A stretch of 64,000 bases of DNA. Source: Strigamia acuminata (taxonomy: Eukaryota > Arthropoda > Chilopoda > Geophilomorpha > Linotaeniidae). Position numbers and translations under genes: made by a program. The stretch covers positions 9,449,605 through 9,513,604 of the forward strand of contig OX442321.1 in NCBI GenBank assembly GCA_949358305.1, written 5' to 3'. Under the pieces are notes generated by a model. The model searched no databases. It worked only from the letters and a program-made list of their open reading frames with translations, and was not told the DNA's origin. Each line of letters begins with the position of its first letter. The first letter of the stretch is position 1. Below, piece by piece: positions 43,550-55,939 of the stretch.

Positions 43550-46499
43550 AACCAGCTCAATTATTAACAACCTGTCAAAATTGCTTTCGATTAAACCATG
43601 TTTATCGTGCACTCGGAACATGAGAGGCGTTTCAAGGCGTTTAACAGGATCTTCGTCAACAGTGCCCAGCCACTCTTGATACATTTTGACGGCATATTCA
43701 TTCAATCCTCCGGTCAAGTTTCCATACTCAGCTACTATCTCATCACTGATCAGTATGCGGGGTATCCACCAAGCCTCAACAACTTCCTAAAACACGTTCA
43801 AATAACCTATCTAATGTAATTCATTCTGCATCTTGCATTTATTTACCTTCACCGGTACGTCAATGTGGTGGCGCAAACTGTACGCGTAATAAGCACGACC
43901 GGAATAATAAGGAAAACCCAAATGTGTGGCCCAACGCTTTTGAGAAAAATCTTTTCTCACTGCATTTAACTCCTCATTTAACGACATGTAAATCTGCACA
44001 ATTTTCTTGTCTATTGTGCGCTTGATCGTCTGATAAAATGATGACGGTAAACGCAATATTCGACTATTTTTACACTGATTTAATTATTTACTTCTCTGTG
44101 GCTGAAATGACTGAAACTATCAATAACAACTACGGCATCTCCGTGATTGTGAATGTATTCAAAAGCCATGTTGATTGTGTTTTGAATGATAACGTCCAAA
44201 TCCTTAATTGCATTGTAGAAGCTGTAAAATACAGAATTCGTCCAAACCAAACCAAACATACAAAAATTGATAAATTTCACCGAGAGTAGCTTTCGTGCCA
44301 GACAACTGATCGAACATCCAGCATGTGAGGCTTCACGTTAATGATTATTTCAAGGGCATTTCTAAAAAGCGCTTCAACTTCGAGCATATTTTCAATAAGC
44401 AAATGTTTTTTGCGTCCGGAGAAAATAGCGGGTAAAGGTATTCTCTCCCCGTACTCGCGTCGACCGAAATGAATTTGACACTCACAAATCTAAACGAACT
44501 CATCCGTATTACATCAACTCCAAATAAAATTTAAAAAAGAATTACATTTAACAGATCTTGACAGCGCTGTATATAAGCGTCTACTTGTGCAAAAATTCCA
44601 GTTGCATCTAAAACCCAACCGGTTGTGGAATATTTTTGATGTACAAGGGCGAGCTAATAAAACAACAGTTTCCATAAAACTCGCTACAACATCAATTCAA
44701 CTTACCTCCTTATAAATCTTTTTCCATTCATTACAACAAACAATGCATTCCTTTAATACTTTCATACTTTCGTGCGAATGTCCGGCGAGAAGTCGGTCTT
44801 CGCTGACTGCTTTGCAGCACTGTTGAATTATTTCATTGCTAACCTGTTAGGAGAATAAACCCACGTCATTAACATTAAATTATTATTTTTAAAAATTAAG
44901 CCTATTACTTTTCGAAACAATCCAGTAATCTTCTCTCTAGTGTTGTAGTAGGTCGAGTTAACCCAAATGAATCGTATAGTATTAATGAGATGCGGCAACA
45001 GCGCTGGAATCTCAACCGGCGTACTGACACTCAGAATCTGGCAGTCTTCTTGTAGTAATAGAAGAAACTCATGGTTCGACTTAGCTTCGGCACTATTATG
45101 CTACAATTCAAAATGTTTCAACACATTTTCGACGCAAACTCGAATAAATCTTACTTCTATCTGACGTGAAAGCTTTTGGAACGTTGGCAGGTAGGACGAA
45201 TTTGCCAATTCCATTATCAAAACAAAATGTTTAATGTTTGGTTTGTTAAATTGACTGACGACTCCCATCAGGTCGTCGCACCGACATTGCCAAAAATCGA
45301 TTTCCGTCAAAGGACCGGCTTTCTCGCCAACATCCAACGATTCCGACCCTATCAACTCCTTCATCTGCTTAATCCAATACACCAAACAACCTGAAAGCAA
45401 ATTTTATTTCCTTTAATTATTTTGAACTCGTAATTATAATTCACCTTCAAGTCTTTGCACTAAATCCTTATCCCTAGCTGCCAGGTGCGGTAGAAGAAAT
45501 TCAAGTTGCGGAGGAACGTAGAAGGTGGTTTTGCCTTTCAATTTGTGTCTGATGTCGGTTAAACTGGCCATAAAACGATACAACTGGCCAATAAAATCAT
45601 TTTTTATACTGTCGGGCCAAGTTTTGTTTCTCATGATGATGGGTACAAATATTTGATGCATGTGGCGAAGAAGAGAGACGATCAAATTAGCTTTCATGAC
45701 GCCCCAATTCATCACTTTGGGAAACGTTTCCAAAGTAATTGCTTCGATATTTGGGCTTTTAATAAAATAAAAAATTTCACCCACTGGCTTGGACGGTGGA
45801 TCGAAGGAAACGATGAGCTCCGTAGCGGACACCAAATAAACTAGCAAAAACATTTGAGTCGGAGTGGCTAAAAATGTGTCGATGGTATTCTCGTGTTCCT
45901 CGCTCCACATCTCTGGTCTCAAGCCGACTAACAGAATCATTTTTTTCATACGATTTGCCTGTGAAAGCGAGTCAATAAACATCATTCAATAAACCAGCAA
46001 AATGTTTACCACAGCTTTTAAATTCGATTTTTCCTCGTCGACCTCCAAAAACATCGCTTCTTTGCCGTAGTCAGTTACAACAGAAGCTGAAATAAATCAA
46101 CTAATAAATCAATTAATTAAGAAAAATGTTTGGTGCCGACTTACAGATGCTTTCTTCTCTCGTTAATTCCATACTGTCGTCTACTTTTGTCATTCTCAAG
46201 GAGGAGTATTTGGATTTGTCCGACAGCGACTGCGAAGACACCATGCGTTTTAGAGAGACGTGAGCACGTGAAGTCTGAGATGATGCAGCGCCGCGACCGA
46301 CGCTGTAGAGAAGTTGCTCGTCGGACGTCAATCCCAGTGTGGACATTTTACTTATCGGAACTAATTCTTTCGTGCGTTCATCGAGGATGTACGTAGTACT
46401 AAGAGTTCGCAGACGAAATTCCTTTTTGGGCGCCACTTCTACAACTTCGACAATTTTCTCTTTCAGCTTTTTCTCTTTTTTCTTTGCCTTTTCTGCCAT
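28873..46499 (-). CDS. DNAH2: Axonemal dynein heavy chain 2 (inner-arm I1/f beta chain), about 45-50 exons
   Basis: ATP-driven motor of the inner dynein arm in motile cilia and flagella. The start [14 protein letters not shown] is at 46499. The last three exons are 29481-29732, 29104-29254 and 28873-29027, ending [15 protein letters not shown]. Landmarks: tail (46.1-40 kb); AAA1 Walker A GPAGTGKT at 39121-39144; AAA2 GQTNSGKS near 38049-38078; AAA3 GTVGTGKTS near 36821-36848; degenerate AAA4 GYGSSGRQ near 35491-35515; coiled-coil stalk and microtubule-binding domain at about 33.5-34.5 kb; AAA5/6 and C-terminus ([39 protein letters not shown]). Phrases such as [20 protein letters not shown] and [20 protein letters not shown] match vertebrate DNAH2 closely. 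The donor at 29480 (GTCTGT) is weak. I did not map every exon edge. A 5' UTR intron (about 46527-46602) is likely. Confidence 0.95.
29279..29444. mobile_element. 166-bp MITE (Tc1/mariner-pogo type) in a DNAH2 intron
   Basis: The ends are near-perfect inverted repeats of about 22-24 bp: left CAGTAAAG-TCGATTATCCGAAC, right its complement with two extra bases. The interior is about 120 bp, non-coding and AT-rich. It is preceded by TA; the right flank is TG, so the expected TA target duplication is damaged or mutated. CAGT...ACTG termini and size fit a non-autonomous pogo/Tigger-like element. It lies in the intron between the third-last and penultimate DNAH2 exons. Confidence 0.7.
34201..34317 (-). 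other. Stop-free, in-frame 117-nt intron in the DNAH2 stalk exon
   Basis: Comparison with vertebrate DNAH2 shows that 39 codons (starting VNIESLNC) interrupt ...[14 protein letters not shown]. They are bounded by GTAAAT and TTTTTTTCAG, so this is an intron. Its length is a multiple of three, it has no stop in the host frame, and it is less AT-rich than neighbouring introns. Retention would insert 39 residues into the coiled-coil stalk. It also has a GGCTGC...GCAGCC stem. Confidence 0.65.
36959..36989. repeat. (TAAA)n microsatellite in a DNAH2 intron
   Basis: AAAT tetranucleotide array located in a short DNAH2 intron. Confidence 0.7.
43519..43551. repeat. (TAAA)n microsatellite in a DNAH2 intron
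   Basis: About eight AAAT copies between two DNAH2 exons. Confidence 0.75.
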
Positions 46500-48228
46500 T
46501 TTTAATTCTGTCAAATCTACAAACTTAAAAAAAAAATTAATTTGTGTCAAAAAAGTAGAGGAGAGTCATGTGAGTTAAGTGCATTCGTTCGTATACCTCA
46601 CCTTCCTATCAATCAAACGTTCTATAAGAAATAATGTGCCCTCTTCTGGACATTTCCCCAACTCGACCAACAATCAATATCAACACATGACGTTTATCGC
46701 CGCGAATGGCTAATCCATAATTGCGTGGAATTCATTCGAGCAAAAACAAAATATCGTTATCACACAATCTTTTAATCCATTTCTTCTCACTACATCCAAA
46801 TCAAAGGAATGCACCGAACACAAGAGAGATAACAAAAAGTGCACAATTTTTCTTTTTTCTCCATTGACTAAGGCAATTTCCGGTTCCAGAAAAGAAGAAA
46901 AACAAAAATTCCTACCACACAACACAAATACAAATCTATCGTAGCACTCGATGCAAGGTTTTGTTTGAAATAAAACAAGACAACTTTCATAGGCAGTTCC
47001 CTTAGCTTTTATATCAAACTGAAAAATAGTCTGTTCACTATTAAGTTATATTCGTATAAAATAAAAAGGAAAAAAAAAATTATAACTTAATAATACAAAA
47101 ATTAAAAAACAAAAAAAGGCATTCATAAATTTTAGCAACTTCACACACAAAAATTGAATATTGCGGAGTATTTGTATATTTCTTACTAAATATTTCGGTG
47201 AGATTCTGATTATCGAGCACTCGAAACAAAATCATAAGCAAAAACTCATCACAAAAAGTTTATTTCTTTTTTTTTGTTTGTTTCTTTTTTATATTTTTAA
47301 TAAATTCTTGAAATTAGTAAACGATCATTTGTATCTATCACTACTGATGAAAAAATTTGTTCCTATTAAGGCAAAAAGGTCATTTACAACATGTTTAATC
47401 ATTAAGAGAGCAAGTAACTTTCATCAAAACTTATACCAGTAATTCAAAGCACATTTCAATTTTTCACAGCAAAAGAAAAAAAAAATGTTTATCTAATAAT
47501 TGTAAGCAAGGCCACAACCATTGGACATAACCTATTTCTTTAATATATTTTTTATTTATTTATTTATTTAATAAATGTCTTCATAAATGATCACTTCGGT
47601 AGAATAAGGGAAAAAAAAACAAAAAGAAAAAAAAAACGATTTCCACTTCCTCGTTTCGAAAGGGGGTGAAATCTTTACAATGTGACCGTAATAAACAACA
47701 ATTTAGAAAAGAAATTAAATTCCTATTCCCTTTTATCACCACTCGTTTCCTATTTTTTTTTTGTATTTTTACCATGAAAATAAATAAAGAACAAGCATTC
47801 GTTCAGTTAACAAAAAGATTAACAAAAAAATTAGATCACAAACCTAAACATTTACTAAATAGCAAACCATTTAACAATTTTCCAGTCTTAAAACATAAGC
47901 ATTAAAAAAAAATTATAATAATTAGCATTTTCGAACAATCAAAAACGAATTAAGAAAGAAAAAGAAAAAATAAGAAAAAAGGCTGACACTAACCAGTAGT
48001 ATTAAAGATGGAGCGTCTAGCACCACAGGCGCAAACAATTGCCAAAATATTGTATCCACCCTTTATTATGCTAACAGTTTATCGATTTTTTGTTTTTAAA
48101 CATTTTTTCGTTTTTAAATATTTTTTTTTTGTTTCAATGGTTAAATTCCTCATTCCATCAGTTGCATATAGAAATTCTTTTGTCTTCAATTTAAATTTGC
48201 TCGAGCTTGAAGGAGCGTTAGAGCGGCA
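46500..48228. other. Spacer between DNAH2 start and FMR1 end
   Basis: About 1.7 kb of AT-rich DNA holds the DNAH2 leader and promoter and the FMR1 3' UTR. A donor-like AAG|GTGAGG on the minus strand near 46603 and an acceptor near 46526 suggest a DNAH2 5' UTR intron. Simple TTTA repeats lie near 47540-47572. No further gene was recognised. Confidence 0.5.
48062..48067 (-). terminator. Poly(A) signal candidate for FMR1 long form
   Basis: AATAAA on the minus strand about 160 nt after the distal FMR1 stop at 48229. Confidence 0.4.
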
Positions 48229-51200
48229 TTAAGCAAAAGATGATTGAGAAGTAGTGCCATTAATGATATGAGCATCATTTTTACTACTCTTGTTGCCTTC
48301 GTTTCGTTTATTAGCACCTTGCAAGCGCTGAGGGCCTGTCTGGGGCGAAGGCCCTTTCCCCTTCATCCCCATTGGTTTTGCTGGCTCGGAAGACTGCTTC
48401 TCGGCAGCTTTTGACTCTTTTTCCACGGGAGAAGTGCCGTTTTGTTTCAGACTGTCTGAACTTCCTGTACACAACGGTCAAAATCATATTCAAACAAATT
48501 CAAAAATTCAAAAGCAAAAATCGTCAATTACCTTTACCTTTATTTTCGGCACGTTTGTCGGTCAAACCCTCGGCATTTTTCTTCAAAGAACTCTCGGTAT
48601 CCTTGGATTCGGAAGGATCAAATTGGGCGTTTGTTTCCGATCCATCTCCGTCGGGATACGATCGCGGTTTGCTTCCGGGTCGCTTGTTACGACGGCGGCG
48701 ATTGCCCCCTTTGCGACGGTTTCGGGACCCCTCCAATGACGAAACGCTCTCGGCATCTACCGACGAAAGTTCTACAATCAATAAAACCATCGTGTTCGCT
48801 CCTAATTAACCATTACACGCACCACGCTCTTGGCTGGCGATGCTAGACACTTCGTGGCTGTCCAACACGGTGTCATCCTCGTCCGTAACCCGGCGACGGC
48901 CGTTGCGCTCGCGCTCTCGCTCGCGTTGGCGAGGCGGCAGATCCGACACGCGATCTTCCTCGGTCTCGGGAGTTTCGCGTCGAGAACCTGATACGAAAAA
49001 GAATTAATCACCAAAATACACAGCCAGGCGCAAGAAACAATACAACACATTAGAAATATCTTACCACAGCAAACTTAATTCAAATCGGCAGTTTATTTTT
49101 TTTCCACTTTATTTTCTCTTCAAAAATTATTTGTTATTTCTTTTAGATATTAGCGCTTTGTGTTAATGGAGTGAACCCTAGGCCAAACCCTTTCGGAGCT
49201 ACGTTTGTTTCTCAACATTTCACTAATAATCCGACCAAATATATTTACAATAATCAAATCAAATCAAAATCAAAATCAATCAATCACTTTTTTCTTTTCT
49301 TTTGACCGAAACAACAAATCGTGCAGATTTTGTACCTTAGAAAAGCCGAAATTAGCAGTAGTGAAAGGGTTTTAGGTTGGCCCAGGGTGGCTCCAAAATA
49401 CCCCTGCTGCCAGTTTAAATTAAAAACAGGGGTTCCTAATGAATGGAAACGGAACAAAAAATGATCAACTTGCATTTCAAATATTTTGAGGCTTTATTAC
49501 AAAAAGAATAAAGAAAAAAGTTGACAAGCTCTTTTCACAAGCTTGTAAAGCAAAAAGTCATTACACGAGTGTACCTCTTGATCACCCTCCTGATTTTTTG
49601 TTTTGAACCCTTTCACAACTGCTACAGATGGAAACACAAATCGGTCTTTTATTTTTAAATCTTGTATTTTCAAAAACAAAAATATATGTGGGAGCAGAAA
49701 TAACGGAAAAAACCAACGGGGAAAGCGGGAAAACGAAAAAAAATCCAAAATAAATAACGTACGGAAAGAGAAAAACGAAAAAAATCGAGTTAAAAGCAGA
49801 TAAAAATATGTTATTTCCAAAACAGAACGAAAAGAATAAAAAAAATAAAGATAAAAATAAAAATTATTAGCAGAATTATTTGTGAAGAAGGAAAGGATTT
49901 GGGTTACAAAATGATTTTCAGCCTCAGGAGGTGGAAGAGGACACGGTATTATAAGGCCTAGCAAGCGACCCAAACACGAGTAATCCGATCAAGTGCGTGA
50001 AAGCATCAGTAGCACAAATCACTGATTTCAAATTACAAAATTACCAAATCGTTCAATGACAGCAAAAAAATCTTGTTGCAATTTCCGCTAAATGTCTACC
50101 TTTTTAAAAGCCAAAACTAAAAACATACAAAAAGCAAAAAATAAACATTAAAAAAATAAACAAATATCAATCTACAATAAACACACTTGTGAAAGCCCTT
50201 TTGACACCTATCAAACCAACCACATTTTCGCCAAGTATACTTCGCTTAAGCTAACGTTAAAAGCAGCTTTTTATTACTTTAGCTGCGCACAATTCAAGTA
50301 GTTAAAAAACATGGTAAAAATGTGTTTAACTCAACAGGAACCCCTGAGACAGAGCTTTGAAATCAAGCAAACTGGAAAAATTTCAAGTCAAATCAAAAAT
50401 AAACCAAACATTTCTATCGCAAACAAGACCATGTAAACAGCTGTCATTGACCTGATCGGATATCGTGAGGACCGCCGCTTTATTTTTTCCTTGTGTCATA
50501 CCATAACACGGGGTTATATGTCAGATCATTGGGTTGCTTTAACAAACTTGTTTAACACAATCAGTTACAGTAAAGATGTTAAAACCTATAACGATTGTAT
50601 CACCATTTTATGCCATTAATCATACTCTTAGTGTTAATTTTTTTGTTGAAAAAAATTCCTTCCATAACTTTACAATACTGTCCAATGGTGATTTGATTTT
50701 TTTTCCATTTAAGGTGTTTAAAGTCAGTCCGGAGGAAACAGTCACAGTTAGTGATGATAATTGTAATAATAATAATCGTTAGAATGTTTGTAACTAGATA
50801 CAGTCAAAACGTTTAAAGCCAAATAACCACCTCTTAAATTTCTACATAATATTGGGAACACTTTTTCATTATTCCAAGCCGAGGTTACTCAGTGAATTTG
50901 CAATACTACAATTTCTTTCTTTTTTTTCTCTTCATTTTCCCCCGTCACCAAAATTGCATGAATTTACATCAAAAAATTTCATTTGTACTTATCGAATTCG
51001 CAGTACCGCAAACTCCTTCAACCTCATCACCTGACATTGTTTTTAAACCACTTCATTTTTTACCTCTTTTTTTTTTTCAAGATATTAATAAGGAAACAAG
51101 TTTCATATCAAAGCTTTTACAATAGTAGTGATTATATCAGGTTTGACACAAAACACAGCAAATTAACAAATTATTATTTTCGTTTTAAATTAAAGGTACT

Positions 51201-54200
51201 AATTTAGGACAGAAATAGGATTTTAAAAATTAATTTTACATTGCGAAATGGTGTATTCAAAGAATATTGTCTACTTTTCCTGGAAGACTACAAGTAACAA
51301 CTAGTAAACAAACAAAAAAAATCAAGACAAAAAAGTGCACAGATCTTTATGCAGTAGTTATCAGTCGAACATCACAGAATTAATTGGAGCAAAAAATAAT
51401 ATCCGCACGTCAAACGCCCGCCGAATTATTATAAAATCAGGTTTAAAAGCAAATTAATTTTGTTAATTTTTTTTTTTTGCACCAACATTCTCAGTCTGTT
51501 TTGAAAAATTGGATATTCAAATCATGACAAATTGGTTTCAAATCAAACTCTATGCGCAGTACATACACAGCATGTAGTTTGACTATCAAATTAAAAGAAA
51601 AAATTATGATGTTTCTCTTCAAACGCGACAAACTTCGACAACAAATGTCGAGTTTGTCGTCGATCCACATCAACAAAACTCGTTTGAATTCGTTTCTCCT
51701 TTGTAATTATCGCGTAAAGAAAAATAAAGAGACAGAAATCGGAAATTTCTATCCCCCGTTAATCAAACATCAGTAAACGTACTCAGCCAATTTTGGGAAG
51801 TTAGGTCCAGTTTGGTTCATTTTTAACGGTCGAAACCGAGCCAATAAATTCAATTTTTACTCAAGTTAACTTTTGTTTACAAACAAATAATTGCTCAAAA
51901 ATATTAAAACTAAAATTTAATCTACGGCAGCACTTTCCAAACACCATCTGTTTGTACCGCCTTTTGATAATTATTTCATTACATTTAAAAAAAAATTAAA
52001 AAAAAAATAAAATTAAAAAAAAATAAAAAATAAACCGAAATTAAACTAGAAAAAAAAAATTATAATTAATTTTTTTTTTTGGTTGGTAATTTTCAAAAAT
52101 CTTTCTTTTTTTGAATTTTTTTTCCACGAGACTTAAATTGGGAAGAGTATCACATATTCTAACAAAAACAATCTTCGGGCACTGAAAAGGATGGCCGAGG
52201 GTTCATCAAACGTACATCGTCAAAGCCCTCATATCATTTTCCCCTTTTCTAGTTACTTCTTTGCATTAAAATGAGGTCTGCCCCTTTCTGACGAACTTCC
52301 TCGTCCCCCTCCTCCCCTCCCGCCTCTTGGAGGACCACCTGATTTACGCTCTGCATTGGTAATGTAATCATTGAGGGTCGGAGTACCCGTGTTGTTGTTG
52401 AACCGCATATCAGCAGCACCCCAGCGTCGTGGTCCACCGCCGCCGCCGCGTCCTCCACGCCCTCGGGGTGGGCCCATGCCTCGTCCTCCTCGTACGGCAT
52501 CAACATCCGATCCGTAGCCTCTACAATTTTTCATTTCAACAATTATAAATACATTTTATCAAACAATTCCTCGCACGAACCTGTCTGGACGCCTTGGGAT
52601 AGAAAAATTTGGCACGGAGCCGATGGGGTTGACTCCGTGAACACTACGCAACTGCTGGTCAATTTCGAGTTTCTCCTGCCGTAATTGTTCCACTTCCTAC
52701 AATCAAAACATCAAAAATAATTAAAAACGTTAAATAATTAACCAATTCAATTTCCACCGTACCTTTAAGTGAGCAAGATGGTATTCTAATAGGACCTTGG
52801 CATTGGCAATATTTTCGATTGTACCCACAAATACAAATGGAACTTGACCCTACAAACGAGAGAAAAGCGCGTGTCACCTTTGCCCCCTAAAACTAAATCG
52901 CTTTCAATCTGAATCGTTTTTAGACATCCGTCAAACCTTTTTTTCTTCTTCTTTGTTTAGGCTGATCTCTAACTAAAAAAGAACAAAAAATCTATGTTAT
53001 GCGTCACGAGATGTTATTGTGGAATATAAATCTACCTGCATGAAGATGTGGTGTCGTACGGGAGCAGGATGTTTCGAGATGCTTACCTCCTCCCTAGGTG
53101 TGGGTTGTGGGTCGTTGTCGCCCTCGATCTTGACTCGGACAACCCCCGATTTATCAACGATCTCCTGAATTATTTTACCACCTTTGCCTATAACTTTGCC
53201 TATTAATTTACAAATAATATTTCATATTAGTCACCACAAAACGACATTAAAATGAATTTAATTTTTTCGTTTCCTTTCTTTTACATACCTACTAAAATTC
53301 TGGGTACTTGCACACATTCTTCTGCATATTCTAACATCCCACGTGCCTTCTTAACTGCCTCTTCAGTCTGCAGAGCAAATTGTTTAAGTTCTCGGTACAA
53401 AAATTGCCAAAAATAATATTAAATTTACTTCTCCAAAAATTTTGAAAGTACAAGTAGGTTCTTCCAAATCAATCCCCGTCACGCCATCCACCTTTCTCGC
53501 TTGTTGAATATTAGTACCGTGAGCACCAATGGCCAGACCCATCAGGTCTTCCCTGACGCTAAACTCTTCCATATACCCTGAGTTACTGTGTAATTTTGTG
53601 CTCTACAACATCAAATTAAAATTAAAACTTATTTAAAATCACAATTAAAGAAAACTCACTTCAAGTTGTCTAGCCGCTTCTTCCGTCCTATTCATTAATA
53701 ATACTTTTTGCCGCAAATTCCTAAAATGCATATTAGCCAACATGTTAGCTCTCTTCTTTGCAGATTCCGAGCGAGCCTGCATTCAAAAACAACCAATTTT
53801 AATGTTAACTATAAATCTAATTTATAAAAATACTTACAATAATCATTAGGACGTTTTTCTCAGGGTTGTACCTGCAGATGGCTGCACCACACGCTTTTTT
53901 AAATTCTTTATGAACACTTTCTACTTTGGCACTACAAAAATTATCGTCATTAATTATTCGTAATTCAATTTTTTTTAATTTCGTCGATAACTTACTGGTC
54001 CCTTACATCTTCAGGTACCTCGATTTCAAAACAAAAGAAAACGCTTTTACTTATGAAAGGACTGAAAAGAAAAACACAAATACATAAATTGTGTGTCACA
54101 TAAACATGTCAAATGTGCGCAAATTACTTCGTGTTCTTTATCCGTATACGGTCACTGGGAACAATTTCTGTGTATGTCGTTTCCCACCCCAAATATTCTA

Positions 54201-55175
54201 CTACATGAAAATCTCCTTTAATCATTTTAACTACAGCTCGCCACCAGCCGCACGCCTCTTGTTCATTTGCTCGTGAAAACACCTACAATTCAGACTGTTA
54301 ATCGACTCTCCGTTTATTTCGCTTCATCAACTTAATTACTTCGATTTCCATATTTTCCGTAATTTCTGGTTTACTTTCCGTATCCTTAGGTGGCAACCGG
54401 ACTCGGGCGAAAGTAAACCTACTTTCAGGCTGCCAACTGAAACGAAATAATAAATACGTAATAATAAAATGACGATATTTAGTCTGCGCTACTTTAAACA
54501 TTTTTTGAAAAATTCGTCCTCCGAAAAAATTCAAATCTCTGTTCGTTTCAAGGAACATATACTTACTCATTTTCAAATGCTACTGATACTTCGTCTTCAA
54601 AGACGTCTGTAACGTACGCCTACGAATAAAATAAAAAGAAGAAAAAAAAGAAGAAAAAAAAAACAACCAAGAAACATAATTTCCTTTATTATCGGAATAA
54701 AGCGATATCATGTGTGACATAAAAGCAAATCGAATAGCGAAACTTACACACTAGGCTTACCCAGATAAGCCTAAAAAACTCATGAGGATGCCGGCAGTTC
54801 TAATACTTGTTTATTTTATATTTGTTAAAACAAAATGTGCTTTGTTTTAGGTGGGTAATTTTAATTTTGAAAAAATGTGGTCAGCGCTTTCGTTTTTAAA
54901 AAAAGATGAGGGTATTATTCTTAACAAGAACTCTTTTAGGCCTAACGCGAGTCTAGAGCCATGCCGGGAACTTTCTATTGTGAGGGCCATCGCCCGTTCA
55001 GGGAACCTCAATTTTTTTAAAAAAACAAGTTGCATTTGCATGTGGAATTTGTCAAGTAGGTCGAGATCTTTATCCTCAAATCGCAATACAATTCAAAATT
55101 GATGTTTCTAGTCCTTTTATTTACCTTATAATATGCACCATTCTCCCCGTACACTTCAACCGCAAGTTCCTCCAT
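48229..55175 (-). CDS. FMR1: FMR1/FXR-family RNA-binding translational regulator, about 17 exons
   Basis: mRNP protein controlling local translation. Exons (high to low): 55125-55175, 54567-54619, 54340-54436, 54128-54282, 53996-54061, 53838-53931, 53660-53776, 53429-53602, 53289-53367, 53087-53199, 52937-52966 (30-nt microexon, tentative), 52763-52849, 52581-52696, 52348-52520 (or to the stop at 52253), 48823-48987, 48532-48771 and 48229-48464. The start [17 protein letters not shown] opens the Agenet/Tudor pair ([16 protein letters not shown]). KH1 has GAHG and KH2 has GKGG in [20 protein letters not shown]. An [16 protein letters not shown] helix, an RGG-rich segment and an Arg/Ser/Glu-rich tail with NRRRRNKR follow. 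The [17 protein letters not shown] linker resembles arthropod Fmr1. A single FMR1/FXR gene is expected in invertebrates. Confidence 0.93.
48988..52252 (-). other. 3.3-kb FMR1 intron, mostly AT-rich, no gene recognised
   Basis: The segment between the RGG exon and the distal C-terminal exons is AT-rich with homopolymers. It contains a strong hairpin (51626-51659) and a short plus-strand Gly/Arg-rich frame near 49915-49982, listed separately. The other open frames are short and low-complexity. Confidence 0.55.
51626..51659. repeat. Strong 34-nt hairpin in the FMR1 intron
   Basis: CGACAAACTTCGACA pairs with TGTCGAGTTTGTCG across a 4-5 nt loop, with 14 base pairs and a single bulge. It stands out from the AT-rich intron. 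It may be a palindromic regulatory site, a small structured RNA or a transposon end. Confidence 0.5.
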
Positions 55176-55939
55176 CTTAGATTCATACAAATGAATTATG
55201 GGAAATTTGGTCCTATAAATATAACTGTACCAAAATAGACCGTAATTCACTTACTTTTTATTTTTAAATTTGCGTACACAATTTTCGAGTATTATTATTC
55301 ATTTAAAAAACATCGTTTGATTTCAATTTTAAAAATAAGAATTAGTTGGAAAAATCGAAGCCTTCTATGTAGAGCGCTCTAAAATATCGCATCGCCATTC
55401 ACAGACCTCGTGACGCTTCACTTACAGCCTTTTTTCTTTTCTTTTTTTTCTTTATTTTCGCGTTGCATCGGATGCGAATTTTTGAGTTTGAACTTTGAAG
55501 TGTAAATATTTATTTGACACCTGAACTTTGGAAACTATTCAGAAATAAATAAATCAAATCAGAACAATCGCGACGAGTTTATTTTTCTTTTAATCTTCAA
55601 ACGCCTATGTATCATACAACAGATATAAATTGCAAGCTTTTTATTCTTGATTGCACAAAATAGTAAAAGGAAGTTAATAATAAAAAAAGTATACATAATT
55701 AAAAACAATGATCTTTCAATGAAAACATAAATTTAAATTATTTCCTCCTGTACTCATCATCTGTATCGTTTGCTCCTTTTTTTCATCAACAACAAAAATA
55801 ATTTTTCTTTATCTGCATCTTCAAAACAAAAGAAACTTTACAAAGTGAGCATTTTATATAACACATAAAACAAACAAAAAAAAAAATAATTATTACATGG
55901 AAATTTCATTTTTTCACTTCAATTTTTAATTTTAATTTT

